Below, in pieces: positions 1 through 8,810 of a stretch of 64,000 nucleotides of DNA; the stretch's first letter is position 1, and each line of letters begins with the position of its first letter. The position numbers and the translations under genes are program-made. Source of the stretch: Nitrosospira lacus (GTDB lineage: Bacteria > Pseudomonadota > Gammaproteobacteria > Burkholderiales > Nitrosomonadaceae); contig NZ_CP021106.3 of the NCBI RefSeq assembly GCF_000355765.4, positions 1,583,137 to 1,647,136 on the forward strand. The letters run 5' to 3'. The notes below the pieces were generated by a model, which worked only from the letters and a program-made list of their open reading frames with translations, made no database searches and had not been told where the DNA came from.

Positions 1-113
1 TAACAAAAAGAAGCCATAAAGCAAATCGACCGTTGCGCCAGGAGGGAAAGTGCTTGCAGAGTATCAATAAGGCTGTAGACGATTTTGTGCCGGGAAGGTC
101 GATTGGGAGTAGA

Positions 114-578
114 CTATCCCGCAGGGCCAAATACTTGACCTCGCGTCGCATCGGCCCAGCAATTGGGGGTTTCAAACAAGCGCACTTGCTCCAGTCTGAG
201 ATGATTGCCGTAGCTATCCCGGTAGGCCGTGTCAAGTATACGGAACGCGGTGAGCGCGAGATTTTCCGCTGTGGGTGGTACATCCAGCACAACTGTCTTG
301 TGTCCATCAAGAGATTGAAGAAATTCCATTACTGGCACGTCGTCCGAATAGGCCAGGAATGCGTGATCCCATTTATCTACCAAAACAGCGCTGGCGATAC
401 GTTTTACTTCCGAATAATCCATCACCATGCCTTGCTCGGCGGCGCCTGCCTCAGTGATAATGTCACCTGACAAGGTAATTTCAATAGCGTAACGATGGCC
501 GTGCAAGTGGCGGCATTTGCTATTATGGGAAGGTATGCGGTGGCCGGCGTCGAATTCCAGCCTGCGTGTGATTAACAT
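114..578 (-). CDS. queD: 6-carboxytetrahydropterin synthase (QueD)
   Basis: Converts dihydroneopterin triphosphate to 6-carboxy-tetrahydropterin, the second step of queuosine/7-deazaguanine synthesis; cytosolic. The 154-residue product has the family pattern: FDAGHRI near the N-terminus, a Cys followed by the zinc motif HLHGH, GMVMDYSEVK, a DHAFL segment, PTAENLA, and a C-terminal ETPNCWADA with the conserved Glu. I start at the ATG giving MLITRRLEF because the motif block begins right there; an in-frame ATG 11 codons upstream would run into the divergent neighbour. The neighbour is a radical SAM gene, but it is not an obvious QueE, so a shared pathway is only possible. Family assignment is firm. 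Confidence 0.93.
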   Translation of the reverse strand: MLITRRLEFDAGHRIPSHNSKCRHLHGHRYAIEITLSGDIITEAGAAEQGMVMDYSEVKRIASAVLVDKWDHAFLAYSDDVPVMEFLQSLDGHKTVVLDVPPTAENLALTAFRILDTAYRDSYGNHLRLEQVRLFETPNCWADATRGQVFGPAG

Positions 579-594
579 TACGGAGATTGTAGCA

Positions 595-1455
595 TTGGAG
601 AGCACCTCCAAACTATTGAATATTGCGGATCATAGCCGCGATAGCGCAGGGTTGACCTATATCTATCCGGTTGTATCGCGCCGCGCCGGAGGGGTGTCGG
701 TGGGTGTCAATCTGAATCCCAACAATGCTTGCAACTGGCGTTGCATTTACTGCCAGGTTCCTGAACTCAAACGCGGGACGGCGCCGGTGATTGACCTGGC
801 CCGGCTCGAAAATGAGTTACGCGCGTTTCTGCATGAAATTCAATATGGCAATTTCATGCGGGCACAGGTGCCTTTGGGCGCAAGGCGCATCAACGACATT
901 GCTTTGTCTGGCAACGGCGAACCCACCAGCGCCGAAGAATTTGAGCAGGTGATCGAGTTGATTGGAAGAGTGAAGTGTGACCATGATTTGCCCAGGGATC
1001 TTAAATTGGTGCTGATTACCAATGGCAGCCTGATTGACCGGCCGGGCGTACAGGCGGGCTTGCGCCGGATGGCGGAGCTTAATGGCGAAGTCTGGTTCAA
1101 GCTGGATAGCGTCACGCGCGAAGGAAGGCAGCGCATCAACAATACACGAATGAGCTTGAAGCGGATGCGCGAGAATCTGCAACTGGCCGCATCCCTTTGT
1201 CCTACCTGGCTGCAAACCTGTATATTTCAAATCGATGGCAGGCCACCTTCCAGTGCGGAATCCGACGCCTATCTTGAATTTATAGAGGAACTATTAAGGG
1301 AAGACGTGCCGCTCAAAGGAACCTTGTTATATGGCCTCGCGCGTCCATCCATGCAGCCGGAAGCTCCGCGGCTTACAAGAGTCGATCAGATATGGATGGA
1401 TGCATTTTATACGAAAATTCAGTCGCTCGGCCTCGCCGTTAAGCTCAACCCGTAG
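595..1455 (+). CDS. Radical SAM protein of unknown substrate
   Basis: The protein has the radical SAM cluster motif CNWRCIYC (CX3CX2C) about 50 residues in, followed by SGNGEPT, the glycine-rich SAM-binding motif, and LITNGS. It therefore reduces SAM to a 5'-deoxyadenosyl radical through a 4Fe-4S cluster; the substrate cannot be told from the sequence. I choose the TTG at 595 because GGAG lies 9 nt upstream and it avoids overlap with the divergent queD. An ATG at 517 in the same frame would add 26 residues and overlap queD. The product is about 286 residues with no signal peptide or SPASM-like C-terminal cysteines. Divergent pairing with queD hints at tRNA or cofactor modification, but this is inference. 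Confidence 0.8.
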   Translation: MESTSKLLNIADHSRDSAGLTYIYPVVSRRAGGVSVGVNLNPNNACNWRCIYCQVPELKRGTAPVIDLARLENELRAFLHEIQYGNFMRAQVPLGARRINDIALSGNGEPTSAEEFEQVIELIGRVKCDHDLPRDLKLVLITNGSLIDRPGVQAGLRRMAELNGEVWFKLDSVTREGRQRINNTRMSLKRMRENLQLAASLCPTWLQTCIFQIDGRPPSSAESDAYLEFIEELLREDVPLKGTLLYGLARPSMQPEAPRLTRVDQIWMDAFYTKIQSLGLAVKLNP

Positions 1456-1533
1456 CGGTCACACGCTGTCCCGCCAAATGATTCAATCGGACAGGATCAT
1501 GGCCGTCTGGCCGCGACGACCGTTTTACCAGGG

Positions 1534-1818
1534 TTATTTTGATCTGGCGGTTTTTTTCAGGCTCTTGTATAAATCGGGATCCTGGCTTTTCAACAAGGCG
1601 GCCACAATGAGATCATCTTTTCTGATCTTGGCCAGATCGATATGCTCGATATGCACAAGTCGTACGAGTTCTCTCACCGGCCTTGGCATATTTCGCCCGC
1701 TTTCATAACGGGAACCACCACTTTGAGTGACACCTACCTTGCTCCAGAAATCATGCTGATTCAGGCCAAGCTTACGCCGGATATCGCGAGGGTTGGATAT
1801 TTCTTCAAAGAGTTTCAT
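1534..1818 (-). CDS. XRE/Cro-type helix-turn-helix regulator
   Basis: A 94-residue protein with a helix-turn-helix at about residues 10-47: RRKLGLNQHDFWSKVGVT is the scaffold and recognition helix start, and SRYESGRNMPRPV is the typical end of the motif. The remaining 45 residues are charged and helical and probably mediate dimerisation. No ligand domain is visible. It lies alone, convergent with the radical SAM gene upstream and divergent from lysC. Its targets are unknown; autoregulation is common for such proteins. Confidence 0.8.
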   Translation of the reverse strand: MKLFEEISNPRDIRRKLGLNQHDFWSKVGVTQSGGSRYESGRNMPRPVRELVRLVHIEHIDLAKIRKDDLIVAALLKSQDPDLYKSLKKTARSK

Positions 1819-2111
1819 AAGGGCAGCTCTCCATAGGTTATGGTATGGGTTATGTTATAGGATTATTGCACATTCATAAATTTAATTTGTTTTCCTGCTC
1901 AATGCAAGTCATAAGTGCATGCTGCTTGACATTGTTCATGGTTGCCTGGTTATCATTATTGCATATGTTTAGTTTTATTTCCGGTAATCGGGTAAAATTC
2001 CCCTTTTTACGGAATCAATTTTTTCACCGCTCGATGCGTAATTGATTCAACATATACGACCCCTTTGTTTGCGGCAGAGTTCCCTATTATTAATATAGAA
2101 AATCCGGTAAC

Positions 2112-3341
2112 GTGACACTGATTATTCAAAAATATGGCGGCACCTCGGTTGGCAGTACTGAGCGCATCAAAAATGTTGCCCGCCGGATAGCAAAATTTCA
2201 ATCCCGGGGCCATCAGGTAGTGGTGGTGGTGTCTGCCATGAGTGGAGAGACCAATCGCCTCATTGCCATGGCGAAGGAATTTCAGGCCAAACCCGACCCG
2301 CGCGAACTGGATGTCATGGTGTCGACCGGGGAGCAGGTTTCAGTTGCCCTGTTGTCTATGGCGCTGATGGATCTGGGCGTCAAAGCAAAGAGTTATACTG
2401 GCGCACAAGTGCGAATACTTACCGATAGTGCCTATACCAAAGCGCGCATACTGAAAATTGATGAGGAGAGGATCCGCGCTGATCTCGATGCCGGATATGT
2501 TGTAGCGGTAGCCGGATTTCAGGGGGTCGATGATACCGGCAACATCACCACGCTGGGCCGCGGCGGGTCTGATACCACCGGTGTGGCATTGGCGGTGGCG
2601 CTCAAAGCCGAAGAATGCCAGATCTATACCGACGTGGATGGCATTTACACGACCGACCCGCGCATCGTCCCCGAAGCCAGGAAACTCAAGACCATCACCT
2701 TTGAGGAAATGCTCGAGTTGGCGAGCCTTGGTTCCAAGGTGTTGCAAATTCGTTCGGTGGAATTTGCCGGTAAATACAAGGTCAGGTTGCGGGTGCTGTC
2801 CAGTTTCGATGAAGAAGGCGAGGGCACCCTGATTACTTTCGAGGAAGGCGAGAACATGGAACGCGCAATTATTTCAGGTATTGCATTCAACCGCGATGAG
2901 GCGAAAATTACCGTGCTGGGTGTGCCGGATCGTCCGGGCATTGCTTATCAAATCCTTGGTCCGGTTGCCGATGCCAATATCGATGTGGATATGATTATCC
3001 AGAATGTCGGTCACGATGGCATGACGGATTTCTCATTTACCATAAATCGGAACGAGTTCGCGAGAACCATGGATATTCTTGAGAATCAGGTGCAGCCCCA
3101 TATCGGTGCACGCGGTGTAATCGGCGGCGACAGGATAGCCAAGGTATCGGTGGTAGGCGTGGGAATGCGTTCGCACGTCGGCATCGCCAGCAGAATGTTC
3201 CGAGCCCTGGCGGAGGAAGGTATCAACATCCAGATGATTTCCACTTCCGAAATAAAAATTTCCGTGGTGGTGGACGAGAAATATATGGAACTTGCGGTGC
3301 GGGTGCTGCATAAGATTTTTGAACTGGATCAGGTAGCCTGA
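2112..3341 (+). CDS. lysC: Aspartate kinase
   Basis: Phosphorylates aspartate to aspartyl phosphate, the entry to lysine, threonine, methionine and diaminopimelate synthesis. The 409-residue product starts with the kinase signature KYGGTSVGS, has the catalytic FQGVD and GRGGSDTT loops, and carries two C-terminal ACT domains (from about residue 265) that normally bind lysine and/or threonine for feedback inhibition. The start is a GTG at 2112, which places MTLIIQKYGG at the N-terminus as in relatives. It stands alone just before a tRNA-Ser gene; the next enzyme of the pathway, asd, lies at 21.5 kb. Confidence 0.96.
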   Translation: MTLIIQKYGGTSVGSTERIKNVARRIAKFQSRGHQVVVVVSAMSGETNRLIAMAKEFQAKPDPRELDVMVSTGEQVSVALLSMALMDLGVKAKSYTGAQVRILTDSAYTKARILKIDEERIRADLDAGYVVAVAGFQGVDDTGNITTLGRGGSDTTGVALAVALKAEECQIYTDVDGIYTTDPRIVPEARKLKTITFEEMLELASLGSKVLQIRSVEFAGKYKVRLRVLSSFDEEGEGTLITFEEGENMERAIISGIAFNRDEAKITVLGVPDRPGIAYQILGPVADANIDVDMIIQNVGHDGMTDFSFTINRNEFARTMDILENQVQPHIGARGVIGGDRIAKVSVVGVGMRSHVGIASRMFRALAEEGINIQMISTSEIKISVVVDEKYMELAVRVLHKIFELDQVA

Positions 3342-3424
3342 AATGCTGCGGAAACACGCCGTTGTACTACGATCCATTTGTTTGACCGGAGAGTGGTAAA
3401 ACGCTATCCTAATGCCTCTTTTAT

Positions 3425-3517
3425 GGAGAGATGGCCGAGTGGTCGAAGGCGCTCCCCTGCTAAGGGAGTATAGGCTCAAAAAGCTTATCGAGGGTTCGAA
3501 TCCCTCTCTCTCCGCCA
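3425..3517 (+). tRNA. tRNA-Ser (anticodon GCU)
   Basis: A complete class II tRNA of 93 nt with encoded CCA. The acceptor arms GGAGAGA (3425-3431) and TCTCTCC (3507-3513) pair fully, the anticodon loop CTGCTAA sits on the CTCCC/GGGAG stem, a long variable arm follows, and the T-arm GAGGG/CCCTC encloses TTCGAAT. It reads AGC/AGU serine codons. Confidence 0.97.
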
Positions 3518-3628
3518 AATAGTTTTGCCAAATCGGGTTATGGCATTCTTCCTCTGGCGAGTCCCCCAATTTCGATTGTTATCGCCATTGTTATACTTGG
3601 GCTCAACAATTGAGCTTTGCGGGGCGAT

Positions 3629-4639
3629 ATGTCCGAGCTGAATTATTCCATGCAAGCGATGGTGCTGGATGAGCCGGGACAAACGGTGCATATGCGCTGC
3701 CTGCCCCGTCCCCTGCCAAATCCGGATCAATTGCTGGTCAGGGTAGCGGCCTGTGCCGTTTGCCGCACGGATTTGCATATCGTTGACGGCGAGTTGCCCA
3801 ACCCAAAATTACCCATTATTCCCGGACACGAAATCGTGGGCCGGGTGGTATCCTGCGGAACAAATGTTCCCAATTTTTCAATTGGGGAGCGGGTTGGCAT
3901 TCCCTGGCTGGGCTGGACCTGCGGTCACTGCCGGTATTGCCGCAATGGCCATGAAAATTTATGTGAGGACGCAAAATTTACCGGCTATCAAATCGATGGC
4001 GGCTATGCGGAATATGCCGTGGCGGATGCGCGGTATTGTTTTCGCATACCTGAAATTTATAGCGATGTCGAAGCTGCACCCTTGTTATGTGCCGGCCTGA
4101 TTGGTTATCGTGCGCTCAAAATGGCGGGGAGCGCCGATCGGGTCGGGATTTACGGCTTCGGCGCCGCGGCTCATATCGTGGCGCAGATTCTGCGCTATCA
4201 AGGACGGAAATTATTCGCGTTTACACGCCCCGGTGATGTGACAGCACAGGACTTTGCCGATAAGATGGGTGCGGCGTGGGTAGGCGGCTCGGATAGGATG
4301 CCGCCCGAAGAGCTTGATGCCGCCATTATATTTGCACCCGACGGTACCCTGGTGCCTGCCGCGCTACGCGCCATTCGCCCCGGTGGGATCGTGATTTGCG
4401 GCGGTATTCACATGAGCGACATTCCCGCTTTCCCTTACAGTATTCTATGGCGCGAAAAACAGCTGGTCTCCGTTGCCAACCTGACCCGCCAGGATGCCGA
4501 AGAATTCCTGGCATTGGCACCGAAAGTGCCTGTGCGAGTGACGACCGAATCACTGCCGCTCAGCCAGGCTGGCACCGCGCTGATGAGACTACGAGAAGGA
4601 AAACTGACGGGTGCGGCGGTACTGGTGCCAGATTTGTGA
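3629..4639 (+). CDS. Zinc-dependent alcohol dehydrogenase (medium-chain)
   Basis: A 336-residue MDR-superfamily dehydrogenase. Visible features are the catalytic-zinc region CAVCRTDLHI and PGHEIVG, the structural-zinc cysteines in TCGHCRYCRNGHENLC, and a Rossmann segment YGFGAAAHI, which departs from the usual GxGxxG. This matches the AdhA/propanol-preferring group using NAD(P)H and small alcohols or aldehydes. I start at the ATG at 3629 rather than the TTG four codons earlier. It is a single gene between tRNA-Ser and the convergent DsrE gene, so its physiological substrate cannot be inferred from context. Confidence 0.88.
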   Translation: MSELNYSMQAMVLDEPGQTVHMRCLPRPLPNPDQLLVRVAACAVCRTDLHIVDGELPNPKLPIIPGHEIVGRVVSCGTNVPNFSIGERVGIPWLGWTCGHCRYCRNGHENLCEDAKFTGYQIDGGYAEYAVADARYCFRIPEIYSDVEAAPLLCAGLIGYRALKMAGSADRVGIYGFGAAAHIVAQILRYQGRKLFAFTRPGDVTAQDFADKMGAAWVGGSDRMPPEELDAAIIFAPDGTLVPAALRAIRPGGIVICGGIHMSDIPAFPYSILWREKQLVSVANLTRQDAEEFLALAPKVPVRVTTESLPLSQAGTALMRLREGKLTGAAVLVPDL

Positions 4640-4697
4640 GCTTCGGAACGGTGAATTCAGCCCATAACAAGTTTCTGCCTGATTACCCGCGCATAGA

Positions 4698-5054
4698 TCA
4701 GAAAGCGACGCACTTCTCGCGTTCGGCCACCGCTTTGATATAGTCGCCCATGGCCTTGATTGCCGCGCTGGGTACGAGATCGGGTTCACCAATCTTTCTT
4801 GCCGTGGCGCAAGCCCCGCAAACCCATATGGGGATTCCCGCAGCCTGAACAGCCGCTAGAACTTCTTTTAATGGTGGCAGGTTGACACCCGTTACATGAT
4901 CGGCAATTCCAGACCGGGCAAGCGTTACAGCCTCGTTCCAAAGAAAAAGAATTACATCATGGCCTTGTTCCCGTGCGACTTTCGCAGCCATGAAAGGCAG
5001 CGTAGCCATTGTGGGATCATCGGTTCCATGGCTTCCAGAGATGATGAATTGCAT
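4698..5054 (-). CDS. DsrE-family sulfur-relay-like protein
   Basis: A 118-residue DsrE/DsrF-fold protein. It shows the family start (FIISGSHGTDDPTMATLPF), a central strand VILFLWNEAV, and WVCGACATAR near residue 77, where the conserved cysteine of sulfur-transfer members sits; two further cysteines follow. Family members carry persulfide in sulfur trafficking or act as peroxiredoxin-like proteins, but none of the dsr or tus partners is nearby, so the role is open. The gene is convergent with the alcohol dehydrogenase. Confidence 0.82.
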   Translation of the reverse strand: MQFIISGSHGTDDPTMATLPFMAAKVAREQGHDVILFLWNEAVTLARSGIADHVTGVNLPPLKEVLAAVQAAGIPIWVCGACATARKIGEPDLVPSAAIKAMGDYIKAVAEREKCVAF

Positions 5055-5430
5055 AGTGGTGTCCTTTCATGTGGCAGGCGGTTGGTCAAGTTATGCTCCT
5101 TCGGTGCCTGATTATAGAATGTGTCGCCGAGGTAAAGAAGTAATGGAAATTAGCGATTTCCGAAAAATTTTAATTGAGTGGAGCTCACTTTGACTTGATG
5201 AGCCCCCAATCTGGTATAATTATGCTTGGCAGCCTGTTGGACTTAAAGGAAATCGGCTGCAAAAGCGTCTGGCCGGTTCATATTTTGCCACTTTTTCGGT
5301 CAATAGAACATTTATTGGCTTTCAGAATGGGCAAAATCTGCCCTCGTCCAGCTACTTTTTCACTTCGATTCTTCAAGTCCGACAGGCTGCTGGCAATTTT
5401 GAATGACGCGAGTAAAATTGACCAGCTTTA
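5055..5430. other. Gene-free stretch before tRNA-Arg
   Basis: I see no supported gene, terminator or repeat in these 376 bases between the DsrE gene and tRNA-Arg. It must hold the promoters of both. Confidence 0.5.
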
Positions 5431-5507
5431 GCGCCCGTAGCTCAGTTGGATAGAGTACTTGGCTACGAACCAAGGGGTCGTGGGTTCGAATCCTGCCGGG
5501 CGCGCCA
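5431..5507 (+). tRNA. tRNA-Arg (anticodon ACG)
   Basis: A complete 77-nt tRNA with encoded CCA: acceptor GCGCCCG/CGGGCGC, anticodon arm CTTGG-CTACGAA-CCAAG with anticodon ACG (read as ICG), and T-arm GTGGG-TTCGAAT-CCTGC. Its last 38 bases are repeated exactly at 8827-8864, which marks this gene as an integration site. Confidence 0.97.
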
Positions 5508-5511
5508 GATG

Positions 5512-5540
5512 ATGCGGTTCTTCACGGAACCGCATTTTCT
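5512..5540 (+). terminator. Rho-independent terminator after tRNA-Arg
   Basis: A 9-bp perfect stem ATGCGGTTC/GAACCGCAT with a 6-nt loop, followed by TTTCTTTTTG. It ends tRNA-Arg transcription and lies just inside the integrated element. Confidence 0.85.
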
Positions 5541-5581
5541 TTTTGTACTATAGAATCACGAGTGCGCTATAGAATTTCACT

Positions 5582-5845
5582 TTAATGGCTTAACACGCTC
5601 TGGTTTGCGTCTGTAAATAGCCTCAGTAGTGCGTGCATCGGCATGCAATCGTGGATGATCGTGGGGCGCAGTACCCAGTTCGTTGCTCCGTCCGCTTTGT
5701 AGGGAAACCCGTATCGAACTTCCCCGTAACCATTTTTCACTTCACCGCTGGCTATATTCTTGAACGCTTCTTTCACCCATAGCCTGTCACCGGGCGGGCG
5801 GTAGGGGCAATCGATCATATCCGGCGCATGTCCTTTTCCGTCCAA
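5582..5845 (-). pseudogene. Phage-type protein remnant (CPYxPGDRLWV family)
   Basis: The 87-residue frame contains CPYRPPGDRLWVKEAF followed by YKADG and NWVLRPTI. This matches, from memory, a widespread family of small prophage proteins of unknown function whose hallmark is a CPYGxPGDRLWVRE block and a later W-RPSI segment. Family members are usually roughly 200 residues and continue after the RPSI block with a conserved MPRWASRI motif; here that block is lost after RPTI and the remainder does not match, so I treat it as truncated. No good ribosome site was found. Confidence 0.5.
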
Positions 5846-5891
5846 CCGTTCCCTTTGCCGCCCTAACCAGAGACGGACCCCAAGAACACTC

Positions 5892-6056
5892 GAGGAATTC
5901 TTGCCATACCAGATCCACCTGGATGCCGAAAGGTTCAGCGTTTATACCGGCGAAAGCCAGAAATATGCATATCAACAAACAAGAGTGGAACCCAAGGGCG
6001 TGGCGTGGCTGGCGGAAATATATGCCGTTAAGTCGAGAGAGAAGATGGTGGTGTGA
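5892..6056 (+). pseudogene. Fragment like the C-terminus of a phage KilAC antirepressor
   Basis: This open frame has no start codon of its own in context. It encodes LPYQIHLDAERFSVYTGE and later QQTRVEPKGVAWLAEIYA before a TGA. That arrangement, PYQ-x-HxDAxRF-x-V and TRVxxKGxxWL, resembles the winged-helix C-terminal end of phage antirepressors with a KilAC domain. The N-terminal part is missing, consistent with decay next to the other phage remnant. Assignment is from memory of the family pattern. Confidence 0.4.
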
Positions 6057-6315
6057 TCGACCGAAAATCGGGTGAGCTGGAGGGGCATGGGTTGGTTAAT
6101 AGGTAGTGTTCGAGATTTTAGCTGACAGACATGTCGGATTCAGGTTCAGGTTAATTAACGGTTACCGCTATGTACGCGATATAGATATTTCGGTACTATT
6201 ATAGATAAGTAAGCTCAGGAGCACGTATTGTCCCTTGATAGTCTGTTCTGACGATTGGCGCCTGTCGCTCATCAGACTTACAAACAATAACCAATATGAC
6301 GCAGGGAGAAGAGAG

Positions 6316-6966
6316 ATGTATTGTAGATTTCTAGTGCTTGCTAAGATAACGGTACTTGCTTTTTCGGTAATTTGGCCGAGTCTAACCGTTGCGGCTACGT
6401 TCAATTACTCATTTACGGACAGAATTACGTCTGACGGAATGGAACCACTTCCAGGCTCACTTTCTTATCTTACGATAAGCGACGGGGACTATGGTGTAGA
6501 GTTACGTCTAACGACGGTTCCGACTTCTCTTAATGGTTGGATCAGTGAACTGAGCTTTGATCCGAGTACGCCGTTGCCAATACAGATGAGTAAAGATACT
6601 CCCACCACACCGGGAGAGCCATTTTTTGAGGCACCGTCAGGTATTGGTAGTGGGAGTGCATTTAACATCAACCCTTGGAGTCTTGCCTATCATTTTTTTT
6701 CATTTGAGCGCCAAATATACGATTTGGAAACATCCCATATAGCAGTAATCAAGATCAAAGGATTGGATTCGAGCGCTCGTGCTCAGGATTTTCATCCCCT
6801 CGGTATCCTTGCAGTTGGCAGCCCAGGTGCAAAAAGTTTATATGGTGCTGACTCAATGCAGATTCAAGCTGTATTAGCGCCAGTTCCCGAACCCGAAACA
6901 TATGCTATGTTCCTGGCTGGCCTCTGCCTACTGGGCTTCATGGCACGTCGTTGCAAGACTGCTTAA
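6316..6966 (+). CDS. PEP-CTERM sorting domain protein
   Basis: A 216-residue exported protein. The start at 6316 follows GGGAGAAGAGAG and gives MYCRFLVLAKITVLAF, a signal peptide ending near VAA. The C-terminus is a PEP-CTERM tripartite signal: VPEPETYAMFL, a hydrophobic stretch LAGLCLLGF, and the basic end MARRCKTA. Such proteins are processed by an exosortase (EpsH/XrtA), usually in bacteria with exopolysaccharide loci; none is in this window. The body is a beta-rich sequence I cannot assign. It is cargo of the tRNA-Arg element and has a strong terminator at 7024. Confidence 0.85.
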   Translation: MYCRFLVLAKITVLAFSVIWPSLTVAATFNYSFTDRITSDGMEPLPGSLSYLTISDGDYGVELRLTTVPTSLNGWISELSFDPSTPLPIQMSKDTPTTPGEPFFEAPSGIGSGSAFNINPWSLAYHFFSFERQIYDLETSHIAVIKIKGLDSSARAQDFHPLGILAVGSPGAKSLYGADSMQIQAVLAPVPEPETYAMFLAGLCLLGFMARRCKTA

Positions 6967-7023
6967 GAAAAGATCCTAATCATGAGTCACAGAGCGCAAA
7001 TGTCCCTTGTGGCTTTTGCTTGC

Positions 7024-7049
7024 AACCTGCTAACTGTGCGGGTTTTTAT
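7024..7049 (+). terminator. Terminator after the PEP-CTERM gene
   Basis: Stem AACCTGC/GCGGGTT with one G-T pair and a 7-nt loop, followed by TTTATTT, 58 bases after the stop codon. Confidence 0.7.
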
Positions 7050-7181
7050 TTCTGACTTAACCTGAAATGCCAAAACCCATTAGGCGAAGTTTGACACGCT
7101 GGATGTGATCGGGGAGAGGGTGATGGCGGAGATGGCTGATAGCTTGGAGGAATATGGGTTAATTGCGCGAAAGTGTGTTAC

Positions 7182-7370
7182 TCAGTTGATGTTTCCTCCA
7201 TCATGAAGCTCCTTGATCGTTTTTCCCGGCGTATCCTTCCTTGAACTTCCCATTCCGCTGGCGTTTTCCCTCGTTTCTTTCCCCAAAAGGTAGCCAACAA
7301 TAGTACCCAGTAATCCCATTACCGGGGCGATCTGTGTCTTGTCGGTTTGATCCAACTGTTGGTGTGTCAC
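7182..7370 (-). CDS. Small membrane protein, unknown function
   Basis: A 62-residue protein with one short hydrophobic segment, APVMGLLGTIVGYLLG, at about residues 15-30, then a polar, basic C-terminus. Its ATG overlaps the stop of the upstream gene by 4 bp (ATGA on the minus strand), so the two are translationally coupled. I do not recognise the family; the glycine pattern suits a helix that packs in a membrane. Confidence 0.55.
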   Translation of the reverse strand: MTHQQLDQTDKTQIAPVMGLLGTIVGYLLGKETRENASGMGSSRKDTPGKTIKELHDGGNIN

Positions 7371-7639
7371 TGGTTTGCTCCTTTTTGCTTTTGCAGCTCT
7401 GCCTCTAAGAGCTTAATTTTTGCTTCCAGTAGGGAGATTTTCTTCTTCTGGGATTCGACCAAAGCTTCCAGGCGCGATGTTTCGGTTTCGCAGGTAGGAT
7501 TGCCATCCTCACGAAACCTCCCGGGTGCTTGGGCTTCCTGATAGCCTTGCCCTGTTCGAAAATTCCCAGGGGCTCGTTGCGCAAGAACTGACATAGTCAA
7601 GAACGCCAACGCTTGAGTAGAAAATGCATTCCATTTCAT
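7367..7639 (-). CDS. Secreted coiled-coil protein, unknown function
   Basis: A 90-residue protein. The start at 7639 is chosen because AGGAG lies about 8 nt upstream and the product begins MKWNAFSTQALAFLTMSVLA, a signal peptide likely cut before QRAPG. The C-terminal 40 residues (LEALVESQKKKISLLEAKI onward) form a heptad-like coiled coil. It is coupled to the small membrane protein gene downstream through an ATGA overlap, and the pair may form an envelope complex. No family recognised. Confidence 0.6.
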   Translation of the reverse strand: MKWNAFSTQALAFLTMSVLAQRAPGNFRTGQGYQEAQAPGRFREDGNPTCETETSRLEALVESQKKKISLLEAKIKLLEAELQKQKGANQ

Positions 7640-7862
7640 CGAAAATCTCCTAATGCGTAACATAATCAAGAGTCGTTTGGGCTGGACACTCTTCATATGG
7701 TGAATTAGGATTCTTGGGGTGCAACCACGATGAATGCCAGGAAGGCGATCAGAAAGATGGCGGCGAGGGTGAGGAATATTGCGCCAGTATAATCAAAGCA
7801 TTCTTAGCATCAATTTGCATTCAACCATTCTGCTATGATTGCTACCTAAAGAGAGATTCTTA

Positions 7863-8495
7863 ATGGAAAAACCAAAGCGGTTCAGGCAAACATCGCCTCA
7901 TCGGCTGGAGATCCGTGAGGATGCCGGCTATCTAGTACCGTTGCTGGTTAGTCTCCCATTGTTGGCAGCCGGGCTCGGTTTCATTGTGCCCGGGTTGAGC
8001 ATGCTACAACTCGGGAGTGCTGCTGAGACTCCGTTGGGGAGCGCGCTCATATTCTTCATTATCGGGCTATTTCTTTCCGCCGGGGGGTTGTTTCTTCTTG
8101 TGGTAGTTGTCAAGATTTTCTCCCGATATGAGATATTTATTGACGTCAGTCAGGGGATAGTGCAGCAAACATGGGGGCTGCAGCTATTCGCTCCTATACG
8201 GCGCAAAGACTTTGGCCTAGGCGATTATCGCGCGATAGCCCTGCGCTACTGGAGCGGAACAACTGAGAACGGGGAACCAACGCTGGGAGTTCTGTTGCTC
8301 GGAAATACGGGTGGCGATATTTTCTTGTACGATTTACCAGATTATAGCCAAGCACGCGATGAAGCCATGTTCCTGACATGGTTCCTAAGCTTGCCTCTGG
8401 AGGATCTTACCAAAGACCACAAAACAAACGCAGAGAGCCCGTGTCCTTGGCCCGGTTATCCAATTGATTCTGATAGGAGAAATAAGCGAGGGTAG
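7863..8495 (+). CDS. Two-helix membrane protein, unknown function
   Basis: A 210-residue protein; the start at 7863 follows GAGAG. Two hydrophobic helices lie near residues 24-50 (VPLLVSLPLLAAGLGFIV) and 62-86 (ALIFFIIGLFLSAGGLFLLV), followed by a soluble beta-rich domain of roughly 110 residues and a polar tail. This resembles bacterial membrane proteins with a PH-like cytoplasmic domain, but I cannot name a family. It is the last gene of the tRNA-Arg element. Confidence 0.6.
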   Translation: MEKPKRFRQTSPHRLEIREDAGYLVPLLVSLPLLAAGLGFIVPGLSMLQLGSAAETPLGSALIFFIIGLFLSAGGLFLLVVVVKIFSRYEIFIDVSQGIVQQTWGLQLFAPIRRKDFGLGDYRAIALRYWSGTTENGEPTLGVLLLGNTGGDIFLYDLPDYSQARDEAMFLTWFLSLPLEDLTKDHKTNAESPCPWPGYPIDSDRRNKRG

Positions 8496-8810
8496 TTTGT
8501 TATCCCCACCCCAGTTTATGATAGAAAGATATAGGGGTTGTCTCAAGAAACTGGAACCCCATATCGGTTTTGCAAGAAACCTTTCAATGTCCCGCGGGCT
8601 TTGAAAGGAAAATGCGGATTACCTTAATTCCGTCGAATTCGAAGGTTTTAATCTGGTGTAATGGGGCGGTTGTCTATTCAGCGGCGGTTAATTTTCCGGT
8701 ACCATTACTCAACTCCCAATTTATATATATCAAAGCCTTATAGATGAATTCATTGAAAAGGTATTGTACATTTGGCTATAGTCAACCATTTGATATATAA
8801 TATTATTATA

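Noticed and set aside
7084..7206. A 40-codon open stretch (AKFDTLDVIGERVMAEMADS and on) after a TAG
   Set aside because: It looks like protein but has no start codon and no recognised family; I take it as part of the decayed element.
7706..7790. A hydrophobic run (AIFLTLAAIFLIAFLAFIVV) on the minus strand
   Set aside because: No start codon is available in frame after the upstream stop; it may be a relic of a small membrane protein.
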